Assembly (NCBI GenBank): GCA_963853835.1
Contig: OY970828.1
Span: forward strand, 59,388,861-59,452,860
DNA length: 64,000 nucleotides
DNA from: Calendula officinalis
Taxonomy: Eukaryota; Streptophyta; Magnoliopsida; Asterales; Asteraceae
Direction of reading: 5' to 3'
A model generated the notes under the pieces. It ran no database searches. It was not told the DNA's origin and was given only the letters and a program-made list of their open reading frames with translations. A program made the translations under genes and the position numbers. Positions 35,201-45,334 of the stretch are shown piece by piece. The first letter of the stretch is position 1. Each line of letters opens with the position of its first letter.

Positions 35201-35410
35201 AAGAGGTTGTTAAGTAACAACAAATTAATTTGTGTTTTAATTACTCAAATGGTATTTCCCTATACTAATAATTATTGTGATGTTATTTCACATTGTGAAT
35301 TTTGTTTGCAGGCGAACCTTGCATTTTCGGATATCAAAGACCGAAAAGTAATAGGGAAGGTGATGATTACTTTTGATGATCCCAAAACTGTAACTTCTTC
35401 TAAGCTCTAG
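32256..35410 (+). CDS. Quinone oxidoreductase-like MDR protein, copy 2 (SKL-ending)
   Basis: Six exons in the same phases as copy 1: 32256-32602, 32681-32789, 34561-34652, 34722-34980, 35062-35205 and 35312-35410. They total 1,050 nt and 349 residues with no internal stop. It has the same GroES-like and Rossmann signatures (LVLGAAGGVGVAAVQIGK) and ends S-S-K-L, again a peroxisomal signal. Exon 1 differs from copy 1 at about three positions, exon 4 at about fourteen, and exon 5 at roughly a fifth of positions with one codon fewer. The sequence upstream of the ATG is unrelated to copy 1 beyond about 15 bp, so expression may differ. It is in the same orientation as copy 1, 5.4 kb downstream, which makes it a dispersed tandem duplicate. 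Confidence 0.93.
33200..34200. other. Transposon-like insert in intron 2 of copy 2
   Basis: About 1 kb with no counterpart in copy 1 or in the pseudogene. A segment like ttcgggttatcgtttctgca near 33286 resembles non-coding parts of plant LTR elements, but I see no LTRs, boundaries or coding domain. Confidence 0.35.
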
Positions 35411-35644
35411 ATTCGCACTCCGTATTGATTACCAAATTAAGAAGATGGTGTCTCCACGTGCCAAAATTCATCAAAATTATACAGAAAATAGCTGGTGTGA
35501 CAAAACTATCCACATCTTGATAATATAATTTACAAGATTTGTCTTATTAAGGCAATATTTATCAATATTCAATCTATGATCAAACAATTTTCTTAAATAT
35601 TTATGTACGATAGAACTTTTATAATGAAATAATGAATGGGTTGG

Positions 35645-35976
35645 GTATTTCCATAATGGGTCACTTAAACCTAAGTTTGGTCACCGTTGTCACATCATTA
35701 ACTAACACATGATAAACTCCGACCAAACTCTCGTAGTGGTGAACATGCCAAAGACCAAACCTTAAAAGTAATGTTATTAATACATGTATCACTTATTATG
35801 CGTAATGTGCAAGTGTCTGCTGCACACTACATGCGACCTGGTTTGATTGCCAGATTGACCAAACCCGCTTGAAAATGTTTGGAGGATACATCATTGGTAC
35901 CTCATGTAATGGGGGGAACACGTCGGTTGGGACGGCCGGGGACCGATGCCTCCCGACGCACCATTATGGATAGTCT
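35645..35976. mobile_element. MITE remnant after copy 2
   Basis: Loosely inverted ends (gtatttccataatggg...ccattatggatagtctta) and ggtcac/gaccaaa words resemble the Tourist-like unit at 20562-20841. Target duplication unclear. Confidence 0.5.
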
Positions 35977-36101
35977 TAGAATAATGGGTCAAATGGTTCA
36001 GTTTAAATGGGTTGGGTCGACTCGACCCAATGTCTTCTTACTTTCTAGTTGGCTTTTCATGTAATTGGCATGGTAATAATAATAAGGGAAATGCTAACAA
36101 G

Positions 36102-36677
36102 TGTTGTAAACTTTATATATTCATTGATTATATAATTAGACAGTTAAGATATTAAAACTGTATTTGATATTAATAATTCAATATCAAACCCAACAAATAA
36201 GAAAGAACCAAATGGAATGAACACACCTGATTCTTGATGAAATAACGAACCGCACGGAATTATTATTCCTGTCCTTTAAGGTTTTTACGCGCTCTATATG
36301 CTGCAAGCCTCAGCGTAGAACCCCGGGATTTGATGCAGTTGATCGGTATGTTCTTACAGCAAAAGAATCACCGACAACACAAAGTTGTTTACTCGGAAAC
36401 ATGAAGAACAACAACGGTATTATCGAGAGGGAGAAATTGTGATTTTTCGTCTTATGAAAAGTCACAACCATGTGTTCATTTTATAGGCTCTCAAACCCGA
36501 AACCGTCGGATTCAATGCAGGTCTTAATACCGCATTAATAGAAAAAACGGTCGGGACATTATTAGCCCATAACTCCGTTGACCGTTGGTTTCTTTTCAAG
36601 GGTTGTCTACAAAAATAAAAGCTCCCCACGACCCATTATGTGGGATAAAGGAAATTACCAACTTGCAATATCCTTTT
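36102..36677 (-). repeat. 3' LTR of the outer copia element, first part
   Basis: It begins tgttgtaaac. A minus-strand TATA-like ctataaaatg lies near 36480. The LTR is cut at 36677 by the Sirevirus and resumes at 48850-48861 (aatattccaaca). Confidence 0.9.
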
Positions 36678-37647
36678 TGTTAGTCCCAAGACTAAGTAAA
36701 TAAGATTTGATGCTCGATAGCCAAGAAGAATAAATAACAGCTGAAGTATGTATCTCAGCTGAAGCAAGTATATACAATAAACCTTCAGCTGAGTACGTAC
36801 TTAGCTTTAGGATACAAGTCAAATCAGCGGCTATTAACGAGAGTTCATTCGAAGTCTATGACCAAAGGACAAAGATAAGAAGAAGACTATTCAGCTGATT
36901 GTGGAATCAGCTGATAGTACCTGCTGCAGATGAACACTTAAAGGAAATGTTCATTGACACCTTGAACATTTCCCGTTCCCGCTCAAAGAAGAAGAAAACG
37001 ATGAAGATCTTCTATTTTGGAATAGAAGATAATGTCAGTACAACTTCATCGTTTGTCCCTCAAGCATGTAAAGAGAAAGTCAACAACTTTTGTACTTATG
37101 TAGTACACCTTTCACTGTGCGTCAGAAAAGGTACCGGAAGAAGTGGACACAAAGTACACTCGGGACAATAACTTGTGCAATAGCATTTAATGATCCATGG
37201 CAAGTCTACATCGACGAATAATATGTTTACACGTCGTCAAACTTGTGGACTAAGGAACATGGATCTTGGGCTATAAATACAGACGTAAATGCTTGCATTT
37301 ACAACACCTTTAGAACACCCTTAGAAATCATAAGCACAAGAACATTCTGTGAGAGTTAGTTATTGTCTAATTATTAACTCCCCCATAGTTATTACTAAGG
37401 CATTAATATCAGCTGTTAGTATCAGCTGATATAACTCTCAGTGTATATCCTTCTAGTTTGAGCGGTCTAAAGTGTCAACTCAAGTATAGAGTTTTAGGTA
37501 GTGTGTACTATCTATTTCCGCAAACTCTGTATTGTATTAAGCTGTTTTTAATAAAACTCTTAATCATTGAAATCTTGTTGTTATTTACTTATCGTATCTT
37601 CGTTACTCGGTCATAACGCAACACGGTTGTGTTGTTGGGATCCAACA
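36678..37647 (+). repeat. 5' LTR of the Sirevirus-type element
   Basis: TG...CA termini (tgttagtccc...ggatccaaca). Seven CAGCTG palindromes lie at about 36738, 36755, 36785, 36891, 36907, 37409 and 37421. TATA box ctataaatac near 37271 and a poly-A signal aataaa near 37549 outline U3, R and U5. Confidence 0.93.
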
Positions 37648-37649
37648 AC

Positions 37650-37661
37650 TGGTATCAGAGC
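37650..37661 (+). promoter_or_regulatory. Primer-binding site (initiator tRNA-Met)
   Basis: tggtatcagagc lies two bases after the 5' LTR, complementary to the 3' end of initiator tRNA-Met. Confidence 0.95.
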
Positions 37662-37702
37662 GGGTGTCAAAATTGTTTTTCCATCAATTTTGAGCATCTG
37701 TT

Positions 37703-40085
37703 ATGGCTGAACCTACATCATCAGATCTTCCATCATCTGGAAAACCTCCCAAACTAACTCAAACCTATTCCTGGAACTTCAAGATAACATAATGATAGAA
37801 AATACGTTCCCAAAACCCTTATTCCTGGAACTCCTGAAGTCCCAGAACACTATGTTGTGAAATCTGAGGCTCAATGGACAGACGCTGAAAAACGTCTTGT
37901 TCATCTAAGAATAAAGGAAGGGATATGCTTTTTCAAGCAGTTGGTGATGAACTGTATCACAATATACAATTTTGTGATTCAGTTAAAGAGATGTGGGAGA
38001 GGCTGGCTGAAGTTTATGAAGGCACATCTGTTGTGCGTGAACATAACAAAAACATGCTCATACATGATTATGAACTGTTTAAAGCCAAGCCTAGTGAGAC
38101 TATCGCTCAAACATTCAATCGTTATAACATTCTGTTAAACGAGCTGAAGTCTCATGGGTTGATAAGGACGATACGTCCAAAATGTGTAAGTTTATGGCTG
38201 CCTTACCTTCTAAATGGGCTACCATCATAACTTGCATGAGTACGTCTCCTACTTTGAAAGATTATACTCTTTCCTCTCTCTATGGTATGTTTCTAAGCCA
38301 TGAGAGAACTGTACTCAACAAATTTCAACCTCCAAAGGACTCTAAGGTGAGTCCCTCTGGATCTTCGACTGCTCTTGTTTCTCTAAACAAGCCCAGCAGA
38401 ATCGAATATCCTCCATCAGATGATGAAGCTGGCAATGCTTCAGCTGCTGGTTTGTTCAGCATGCCTGAAGTCAGCATTGAAGAAGTTGATGAAGACGAAG
38501 ACAACGAAGCCCTTATAACTGAGCTAGCCTTACTTGTTAAAAATAGAAAATTCTTCAAAAACAAGTCTGGCTCCTCAGCTAGAGGCTCGAGTAGCAGATC
38601 TATCTCATCAGATGTGTCTTCCAGACCCTCTGGAAGTACACCTGACATCTCTGAGATAACTTGCTACAACTGCAACAAGAAGGGACACTATGCTAACGAC
38701 TGCAAACAGAAGAAAGCTAGTTCATCATCTTCAACTGGTGAGTCCATTGAAGAAAAATACAAAAAGCTACAAGCCTTCACCAAAAAGATTCTAGAAGAAA
38801 AGAAGGCACTTGAAGGCAAAGCTGCTGACAAGGGTCTTGTAGCTGAAACTCATGATTGGGCTGACTCTGGTGACAGCTCATCTGATGACGATGAACAAAT
38901 GGCCACAATGTGTTTGATGGCTCGTGCTGATGATGATGAAAGTATTACAGCTGATGATGCTAGTTCCTATAAATGCGTCAACATTGTTCACAAAAAGGTA
39001 ACCTCTCTAATCTCCGTTGAGGCTACTAAAGCTAAAGAAATTGTTGATTCTATTATTTGTGACTTGCACTTCATTGATCAGCTGAAAGGTGAATGTTTGG
39101 ATAAACATAATGCTATTCTACGTGAAAATGCATTTTTAAAAGAACGTTTAATTGACCACAAAACTTTAAACGAAGAACTTTCTGAAACGAAATTTATTAA
39201 CTCAGTTCTTCAACATGATCTAAGTGAAAAAGTTAAAGAACTTGAAGCAATTAAAAAGATTTGTGAATCATGGTCTCGTTCATCCAAACGCGTGAGTGAA
39301 TGTGTTAACTCACAAATCCCAGTCAAGTACAAGCTGTACTAGGAGGATATTTCCTAGCTGCAGCTGCTGTACCTGACAGCAGTACAAATGATCTGTACTA
39401 CTCGTCAGCTGATGCTTCTGTGCCAGCTGAAGAGTTGGTTTTTGGTTCCTTTGTTAGGTCTACCAAAACCTATGCTACTGAGATGTCCTCAGAAGATCCT
39501 TCTGTGGCTACTGGTGAAGAGTCATCAGCTGACTCCTCTGCCATGGTAGTTAGGACACCCACTGTAGTCATTGTTGAACCTAGAAAATCTGTCTCGGGTT
39601 CAGCACCTGCTGCATCTTCTCCTAGATCTCAGCAGAAGACTAGAAGAACAGCAGGAAATAAAACTGTTCTTACACCCTCCAAGGGTGAGCCAGTTGGAGT
39701 TCGTACTCGAGCTGCAAAGAACAAAGGTAAGAGTGTTTCTAAGAACACTCCAAGTCCTTCTTCAGCTGTGTCTGTCAGACGGCTGAAAGGAAAGGTCAGC
39801 AAGCTGACATCACTCGTTCAAACTCTGACTATCTCTGATAATCAGAAAATGAAGGGTATTTTGGGTCAAGTTCCCAATCCTACTGCCTCGCCCTCTACTC
39901 CACTGCAAAGAAACAAAAAATGCTATAAGTGTGGAGATCGTGGGCACATGGCAAGTGAGTGTGACAGCACATGCTTGAGACCTTCCCCAACTTCAGTATG
40001 TGAGCCTACTGAAAAGCCAACTTCTGTGAGTCCCAGCGGGAAGTCACAGGGACCCACCGAAGTGTGGGTTCCCAAAAAGAACTAA
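37703..40085 (+). pseudogene. gag: Sirevirus gag, frameshifted
   Basis: Structural protein gene broken into frames. The ATG at 37703 runs into a stop after 29 codons; further pieces lie at 37857-38138, 37925-38230, 38182-39342 and 39420-40085. The first part has the copia Gag fold (UBN2-like, with L-x-E-V-Y-E-G near 38010). The 38182-39342 frame has a CX2CX4HX4C knuckle (CYNCNKKGHYANDC) followed by a long charged, probably coiled-coil region. The last piece has a second knuckle (CYKCGDRGHMASEC). Two widely spaced knuckles are unusual for copia Gag. The breaks look like single-base indels, as near 39325. The protein would coat RNA in cytoplasmic particles; this copy cannot make it whole. Confidence 0.85.
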
Positions 40086-40738
40086 CTCTTTTATCTTATG
40101 TGCAGGGTGATGAAAGCAAACATGTCTGGTACCTAGACAGTGGTTGCTCAAGACACATGACTGGTTACAAATCCCTGCTGGAAGAGTTTGAAGTTTGTGA
40201 TGGCCCCTCAGTAGTTTTTGGTGATAATGGCAGAGGCTCAACTGAAGGTTATGGAACCATCTCTAATGGATCCATAAAAATCACAAGAGTTGGTTATGTA
40301 AATGGGCTGAAACATAATCTTATCAGCATTAGCCAACTTTGTGATACAAAGTTCTCAGTGAACTTTAACGAATACAGAGGAACGGTGAGAGATAAGAATG
40401 GAAAGGTAGTATTAGTTGCTCCCAGAACCAAGAATGTCTATACACTTGACATGAATCCTCAAAGTCAAGAAGTCTGTCTATTCTCTCACTCTACTGAAGA
40501 GCTGAATTGTCTGTGGCACAAAAGACTATCTCACCTGAACTTCAAAAATATATCGAAGCTGGCGCGAGGTCAGCTGGTGAACGGTCTGCCACAGATCAAA
40601 TATGAAAAGTATAAGCTTTGTTCTGCATGTGAACAAGGTAAACAACATAAAAGCTCCTTCAAATCAAAGCAATGTTTTTTCCATCAACAGATGCCTTCAC
40701 ATGCTCCATATGGATCTTTTTGGTCCCATGAGCACTGA
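40064..40738 (+). CDS. pol: Sirevirus pol, protease and pre-integrase part
   Basis: 225-codon frame overlapping the end of gag by 22 bp in another register. It carries the aspartic protease signature D-S-G-C-S-R-H-M near residue 25 and the pre-integrase zinc region (L-W-H-K-R-L-S-H, then C-x2-C). It ends at a frame break near a T-run at 40675-40680, after which the integrase continues in the frame starting at 40602. The shift at the gag/pol border could be a natural recoding site or damage; the second one is probably damage. Confidence 0.8.
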   Translation: MGSQKELTLLSYVQGDESKHVWYLDSGCSRHMTGYKSLLEEFEVCDGPSVVFGDNGRGSTEGYGTISNGSIKITRVGYVNGLKHNLISISQLCDTKFSVNFNEYRGTVRDKNGKVVLVAPRTKNVYTLDMNPQSQEVCLFSHSTEELNCLWHKRLSHLNFKNISKLARGQLVNGLPQIKYEKYKLCSACEQGKQHKSSFKSKQCFFHQQMPSHAPYGSFWSHEH

Positions 40739-43328
40739 AAGTCTAGGTGGAAAGAAATATACACTTGTTATCGTTGATGAATACTCACGATATACTTGGG
40801 TTATATTTTTACGCCACAAGAGTGATGCAGCTGATGAAATTATCAAGTTCATCAAAAGGATGGAACTTCTAAACGGGTCTAGAGTCAAGATGTTGAGATC
40901 AGACAACGGTACTGAATTCAGAAACAAGACTTTGGAAGATTTCTGTTCAGATGTTGGGATCTCCCAAAACTTTTCAGCTGCAAGAACACCTCAACAGAAT
41001 GGTGTTGCTGAAAGAAGGAACAGAACCCTTATAGAAGCTGCAAGAACAATGTTTGCTGAGTCAAACATGCCTAAGCAATTTTGGGCAGAGGCTGTTGACA
41101 CAACTTGTTTTACTCAGAATAGGTCTCTCTATGTGAAGAGACACATAAAGACTTCTTATGAGATTTTTCGTCAGAGGAAACCTTTCATCGGTTTGTTTCA
41201 CGTGTTTGGCTGTGTGTGTTTTGTGTTAAACACAAGAGATCAGCTGAGTAAATTTGACTCTAAAGCTGATGAAGCCATTTTCTTGGGATACTCCACTCTA
41301 TCCAAAGCATATAGAGTTTTCAACAAAAGAAGACAAACATTGGAAGAGTCCATAAATGTTACTTTTGAAGAACACTCAAAAGCTTTGAACCCCTCCTCTG
41401 CTGACTCGTCTGATGCATTTCAGAGATCAGCTGAATCATCCCCTGATGATACAACTGAAGCATTCTCTGATGCTTTAAATCTCTTTGATGTTCCCGTAAA
41501 TGAATCAGAAGAGACATTCCATGATGCTCCTACATATCTTGTGGACATTGCAGCTGTTCGACAACAGATTCCAACAGTTAGAGCATCATCCAAGGCTACT
41601 TCTAAGCCACCTCTTCATACTTCAAGAAGATCAGTTCAAAATGAAGTAATTCATCCTGCTGAGCAATCAGCCGCTCAACAAGGATATAATTCTGCTGAAT
41701 CTTCCTCTTCTACTGCTGCTCCTCAATCTAAGTGGACCTCAGAACATCCAATTGAGTTAATCATTGGAGATCCACAGCAGGGAGTAGTCACTAGAAGTAA
41801 AGCATCATGCAATCTTTGCTTATGGTCTTGTTTTCTAGCAACTGAAGAACCGAAAAATATTAAAGCTGCTTTAGAAGACTCAAGCTGGATTCAGGCGATG
41901 CAGGAAGAACTTAACCAATTCGAGGTCAACAAAGTATGGCAGCTGGTACCTCCACCAGCTGGAAAGACAATAATTAGTACTAAATGGGTATTTAGGAATA
42001 AAATGGATGAAGAAGGTGTAGTTATTCGCAACAAAGCTAGACTTGTTGCACAAGGATACAGACAAGAGGAAGGAATCGATTTCGATGAAACATTTGCTCC
42101 AGTGGCTAGGCTTGAGGCTATTAGAATATTTCTAGCCTACGCTGCTTATAAAGACTTCACAGTTTTTCAGATGGACGTGAAGAGTGCTTTCTTAAACGGG
42201 AAACTGCAAGAGGAAGTGTATGTTAAACAACCACCAGGGTTTGAAAATCCTAAGTATTTAGACTATGTGTTTAAACTGGATAAAGCGCTGTATGGGTTGA
42301 AACAAGCTCCTCGTGCATGGTATGATACACTCTCCACGTTCCTCATAGCAAATGATTTCACCAGGGGAAAGATTGATAAAACCTTATTCATTCGCAAAAT
42401 CAAAGGTGATATCATTCTTGTTCAAATTTATGTGGATGACATAATTTTTGGTGCTACTGATGAAAAACTTTGTAGACGTTTTTCAAAACTTATGTCTACA
42501 AAGTGTGAGATGAGCATGATGGGTGAATTGACATATTTTCTTGGCTTACAAGTTAAGCAATCTAAAAATGGAATTTTTATAAATCAAGAAAAATATATTA
42601 AAGATCTTTTAACGAAATTCGATATGAATTCATCATCATCCATGAAAACACCAATGGCTCCTCCAAACAATTTAGATGCTGACATCACTGGTAAGTCAGT
42701 TGATGTCACATTCTATAGAGGAATCATTGGATCATTACTCTATCTCACCGCCAGCAGACCAGATATTATGTTTGCTACTTGCATGTGTGCTAGGTATCAA
42801 GCTGATCCTAGAGAATCTCACTTAATAGCTGCAAAAAGAATTTTGAGGTACCTTAAGGGTACTCCAAGCCTAGGTCTTTGGTATGCCAAAGACTCCGGGC
42901 TTGATCTAATTGGCTATTCAGATTCAGACTTTGCAGGTTGCAAAATGGATAGAAAGAGCACCACTGGAGGATGTCAGCTGCTTGGTGGAAAGCTAGTCAG
43001 CTGGACAAGCAAGAAACAAAGCACTGTTTCTACCTCCACAGCTGAAGCAGAATATGTTGCTGCTGGAAGCTGTTGTGCTCAAGTCCTTTGGATGAAGAAT
43101 CAGCTTGTTGATTTCGACATGAACTTCTGCAAAGTTCCTATCTATTGCGATAACACGAGTGCTATTGCAATCAGCAACAATCCAGTTCTTCATTCTAGAA
43201 CCAAACATATCGACATAAGGTATCATTTTATTAGAGATCACATTGAACAAGGTGACGTGGAACTCCACTTCATTTCAACTGACCTTCAGCTGGCTGATCT
43301 ATTCACTAAGCCTTTAGATAAAAAATGA
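40602..43328 (+). CDS. pol: Sirevirus pol, integrase, reverse transcriptase and RNase H
   Basis: Long open frame of 908 codons. The integrase core is at about residues 35-200 (H-M-D-L-F-G-P-M, then S-D-N-G-T-E-F and P-Q-Q-N-G-V-A-E, which supply the D,D,E acids). The reverse transcriptase lies at about residues 430-680 with F-Q-M-D-V-K-S-A-F-L-N-G and the catalytic Y-V-D-D. RNase H lies at about residues 765-905 with D-S-D-F-A-G, T-A-E-A-E-Y and C-D-N-T-S-A. The enzymes copy element RNA to DNA and insert it into the genome. This stretch looks intact; only its link to protease and gag is broken. The first codons before the frame break may not be translated as such. Confidence 0.92.
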   Translation: MKSISFVLHVNKVNNIKAPSNQSNVFSINRCLHMLHMDLFGPMSTESLGGKKYTLVIVDEYSRYTWVIFLRHKSDAADEIIKFIKRMELLNGSRVKMLRSDNGTEFRNKTLEDFCSDVGISQNFSAARTPQQNGVAERRNRTLIEAARTMFAESNMPKQFWAEAVDTTCFTQNRSLYVKRHIKTSYEIFRQRKPFIGLFHVFGCVCFVLNTRDQLSKFDSKADEAIFLGYSTLSKAYRVFNKRRQTLEESINVTFEEHSKALNPSSADSSDAFQRSAESSPDDTTEAFSDALNLFDVPVNESEETFHDAPTYLVDIAAVRQQIPTVRASSKATSKPPLHTSRRSVQNEVIHPAEQSAAQQGYNSAESSSSTAAPQSKWTSEHPIELIIGDPQQGVVTRSKASCNLCLWSCFLATEEPKNIKAALEDSSWIQAMQEELNQFEVNKVWQLVPPPAGKTIISTKWVFRNKMDEEGVVIRNKARLVAQGYRQEEGIDFDETFAPVARLEAIRIFLAYAAYKDFTVFQMDVKSAFLNGKLQEEVYVKQPPGFENPKYLDYVFKLDKALYGLKQAPRAWYDTLSTFLIANDFTRGKIDKTLFIRKIKGDIILVQIYVDDIIFGATDEKLCRRFSKLMSTKCEMSMMGELTYFLGLQVKQSKNGIFINQEKYIKDLLTKFDMNSSSSMKTPMAPPNNLDADITGKSVDVTFYRGIIGSLLYLTASRPDIMFATCMCARYQADPRESHLIAAKRILRYLKGTPSLGLWYAKDSGLDLIGYSDSDFAGCKMDRKSTTGGCQLLGGKLVSWTSKKQSTVSTSTAEAEYVAAGSCCAQVLWMKNQLVDFDMNFCKVPIYCDNTSAIAISNNPVLHSRTKHIDIRYHFIRDHIEQGDVELHFISTDLQLADLFTKPLDKK

Positions 43329-43620
43329 TTCAACTTTTTGATCAGCGAGTTAGGTATGTTGAATGCTTGAATCAACTGCTGAAGTACTATCAACAGCTGA
43401 TAAGATTCACCTTGTTATTGAGTACATTCAGCTGACTAAAACCTTTTGAATTTATCAGTCAGCCGAATAAAATCTCTTAAATGATAACTTATCATGTTTT
43501 ATAAGTTAAAACGTTTGGTTCTCCTATAAAAAGGCATCTTTCAACCCTATCCACACGTTCTCTGCGGCAAATATTTCCACTCAAGTGAAAATATTTGGCA
43601 TTTATGAGGGACAAGACACC

Positions 43621-43672
43621 CTGACACAGAAACGGCTCCACTACCCTGACACAGAAACGGCTCCACTACCTC
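43621..43672 (+). repeat. Two tandem copies of a 26 bp unit
   Basis: ctgacacagaaacggctcca plus six bases is repeated twice in the spacer between pol and the env-like ORF. Confidence 0.9.
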
Positions 43673-43759
43673 ACACTGTCACATCCAACCTCCTTTGCAC
43701 GATAACCAACGTGTCTATAGTTGGTTTATAACTATCCATTTATGACCCGGTTCAAATGT

Positions 43760-43894
43760 AAATCTTTACCCAAACCGTCCCATAAATCCCTATAAATACC
43801 CATCTATTCTCCACTCCCCATCATCCCTCCCACAATTCTTTCTCCAAAAACCCTCTATTTCTAAACCTTTATATTTCTTCCCTCTCTCCTCAAA
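43760..43894 (+). promoter_or_regulatory. Promoter-like region before the env-like ORF
   Basis: A TATA box in good context (ccctataaatacccatc, 43786-43802) is followed after about 30 bp by C/T-rich sequence and a pyrimidine-rich leader leading to an ATG at 43895. The arrangement is that of a plant Pol II promoter and 5' leader, apparently internal to the retrotransposon. Function is inferred from sequence only. Confidence 0.55.
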
Positions 43895-45334
43895 ATGTCG
43901 AAGAAAGCCCCAAAGGTTCCTCTCACTAGGGCTGCTATTGAGTTCGCTCAGAACTCAAACCTAGTAGGCAACTTTTCACCACCGGATGATCTTGTCGATA
44001 TTTATCGACCAGTTGTGACGTTTGTGCGTCACTACCCCATCCGTGGTGCCTTTACCAGAGTCACCAAGAGTATCATTGAACTCTTGCGTGATTTCTGGAT
44101 GTCCGCCTCCGCCCCTGGGGACGACATCACTGCGCAGGTTGGAGATCATCAAATCACCATTTCTCTTGATGATTTCCGAGTTGCCTGCGGATTCGATTAT
44201 CTGCAACCTGGTGAAGAATATCAGCAGACTAAATCTGCTGATGAAGCTAAAACGAGTCTAATCCGTATCACTGGATACAGATTAGAAAACGAAGAAGATA
44301 GGGTGCCGATCTTCAAGAAGTCTCAGCTGACGAGACCCTGGGCCTATTTCTTTACCCACATCATTCAGGGTATCGGAGGCAATTTCGGGTCTCTCAACCA
44401 GTGCAACTCCAGCATGCAAGTCTTTGCTGAAGCCCTAGTCACTGGTCAGCGGATCGACTACGGGAAACTGGTGTACGAGGAGGTCAAGACGAAGCTGAAA
44501 AGCAAGGGAAATCACATTTCCTATCTTCGCTTTTTCACATTGTGCATCGCACATGTGATGGTTGAAAAGCTGGAGATCAGTTATGAAGACCTTCCAGGGG
44601 ATTCTGTGATGGTTCGTTCCATCGCTAGCATCATCTTCCAAAGGAAGGAAGATGAAAGAGAATTTCCTCTCACCTCGTACATGCTGCAGATCATAGATGA
44701 TCGAGTCAGATCCAAAAGGGATCGAAAGAAAGGCGCAACATCGAAGAAATCTGCCCTCCAAGAAGGTAAGTCATTTTCTCATCTGAAGTGTTTTCCATCA
44801 ACTGATCGCACACAAACTGTTGATGGAAATACCACCACTTCCACTGTGATCTCAATGCCCATTAATGTGGAGATTGCGGAAACGGGTGATATTCCACGTG
44901 GTGGGAAGAAGCATGTGAAGCGATCTGCTCACCGCCCTGATTCTTCCTCTTCATTCTTTTTATCATCTTCTTCCACTTCCAGCGCCCCTTTTTCTCCTCA
45001 GCTGAGGGTCAGAGGGTCTGCTACCTGTGGAGATGATGATGTTGTTGATGATGTTGAGCTAGCGATCGCAGCATCATCAGGATTCAGCCGGAATCCGTTG
45101 GGTTCTCACTCGAGATCCCAATTGGAAGGATTACAATCAGAAGCTGTATCAGCATCTGAATGCAGTCCTTCTCATTTTCACTCTTACAGTGTTTTTCCAG
45201 GAACTCTACCAACATTTGGAGTTCCTGTCCAGACACTTCCGGCTGACTCTCTTTTCCCTTCCCTTTCATCCACTCTCTCTCTGCTGATTTCTCAACAAGT
45301 CAGCAGACTTCAAAACGGCAATCTCGTTCTTTAG
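43895..45334 (+). CDS. Env-like ORF downstream of pol, N-terminal part
   Basis: 479-codon open frame in the position of the env-like gene of Sireviruses. The first 280 residues are mixed alpha/beta with no close enzyme motif (a family often annotated as putative plant transposon protein). The rest is Ser/Thr-rich and low-complexity. I see no signal peptide at the N-terminus (it starts M-S-K-K-A-P-K) and no convincing membrane segment, so a true envelope role is doubtful. The frame ends at 45334, but related sequence continues in other registers to 47620, so the original protein was probably longer, over 1,200 residues. It is preceded by a TATA box of its own. Confidence 0.7.
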   Translation: MSKKAPKVPLTRAAIEFAQNSNLVGNFSPPDDLVDIYRPVVTFVRHYPIRGAFTRVTKSIIELLRDFWMSASAPGDDITAQVGDHQITISLDDFRVACGFDYLQPGEEYQQTKSADEAKTSLIRITGYRLENEEDRVPIFKKSQLTRPWAYFFTHIIQGIGGNFGSLNQCNSSMQVFAEALVTGQRIDYGKLVYEEVKTKLKSKGNHISYLRFFTLCIAHVMVEKLEISYEDLPGDSVMVRSIASIIFQRKEDEREFPLTSYMLQIIDDRVRSKRDRKKGATSKKSALQEGKSFSHLKCFPSTDRTQTVDGNTTTSTVISMPINVEIAETGDIPRGGKKHVKRSAHRPDSSSSFFLSSSSTSSAPFSPQLRVRGSATCGDDDVVDDVELAIAASSGFSRNPLGSHSRSQLEGLQSEAVSASECSPSHFHSYSVFPGTLPTFGVPVQTLPADSLFPSLSSTLSLLISQQVSRLQNGNLVL

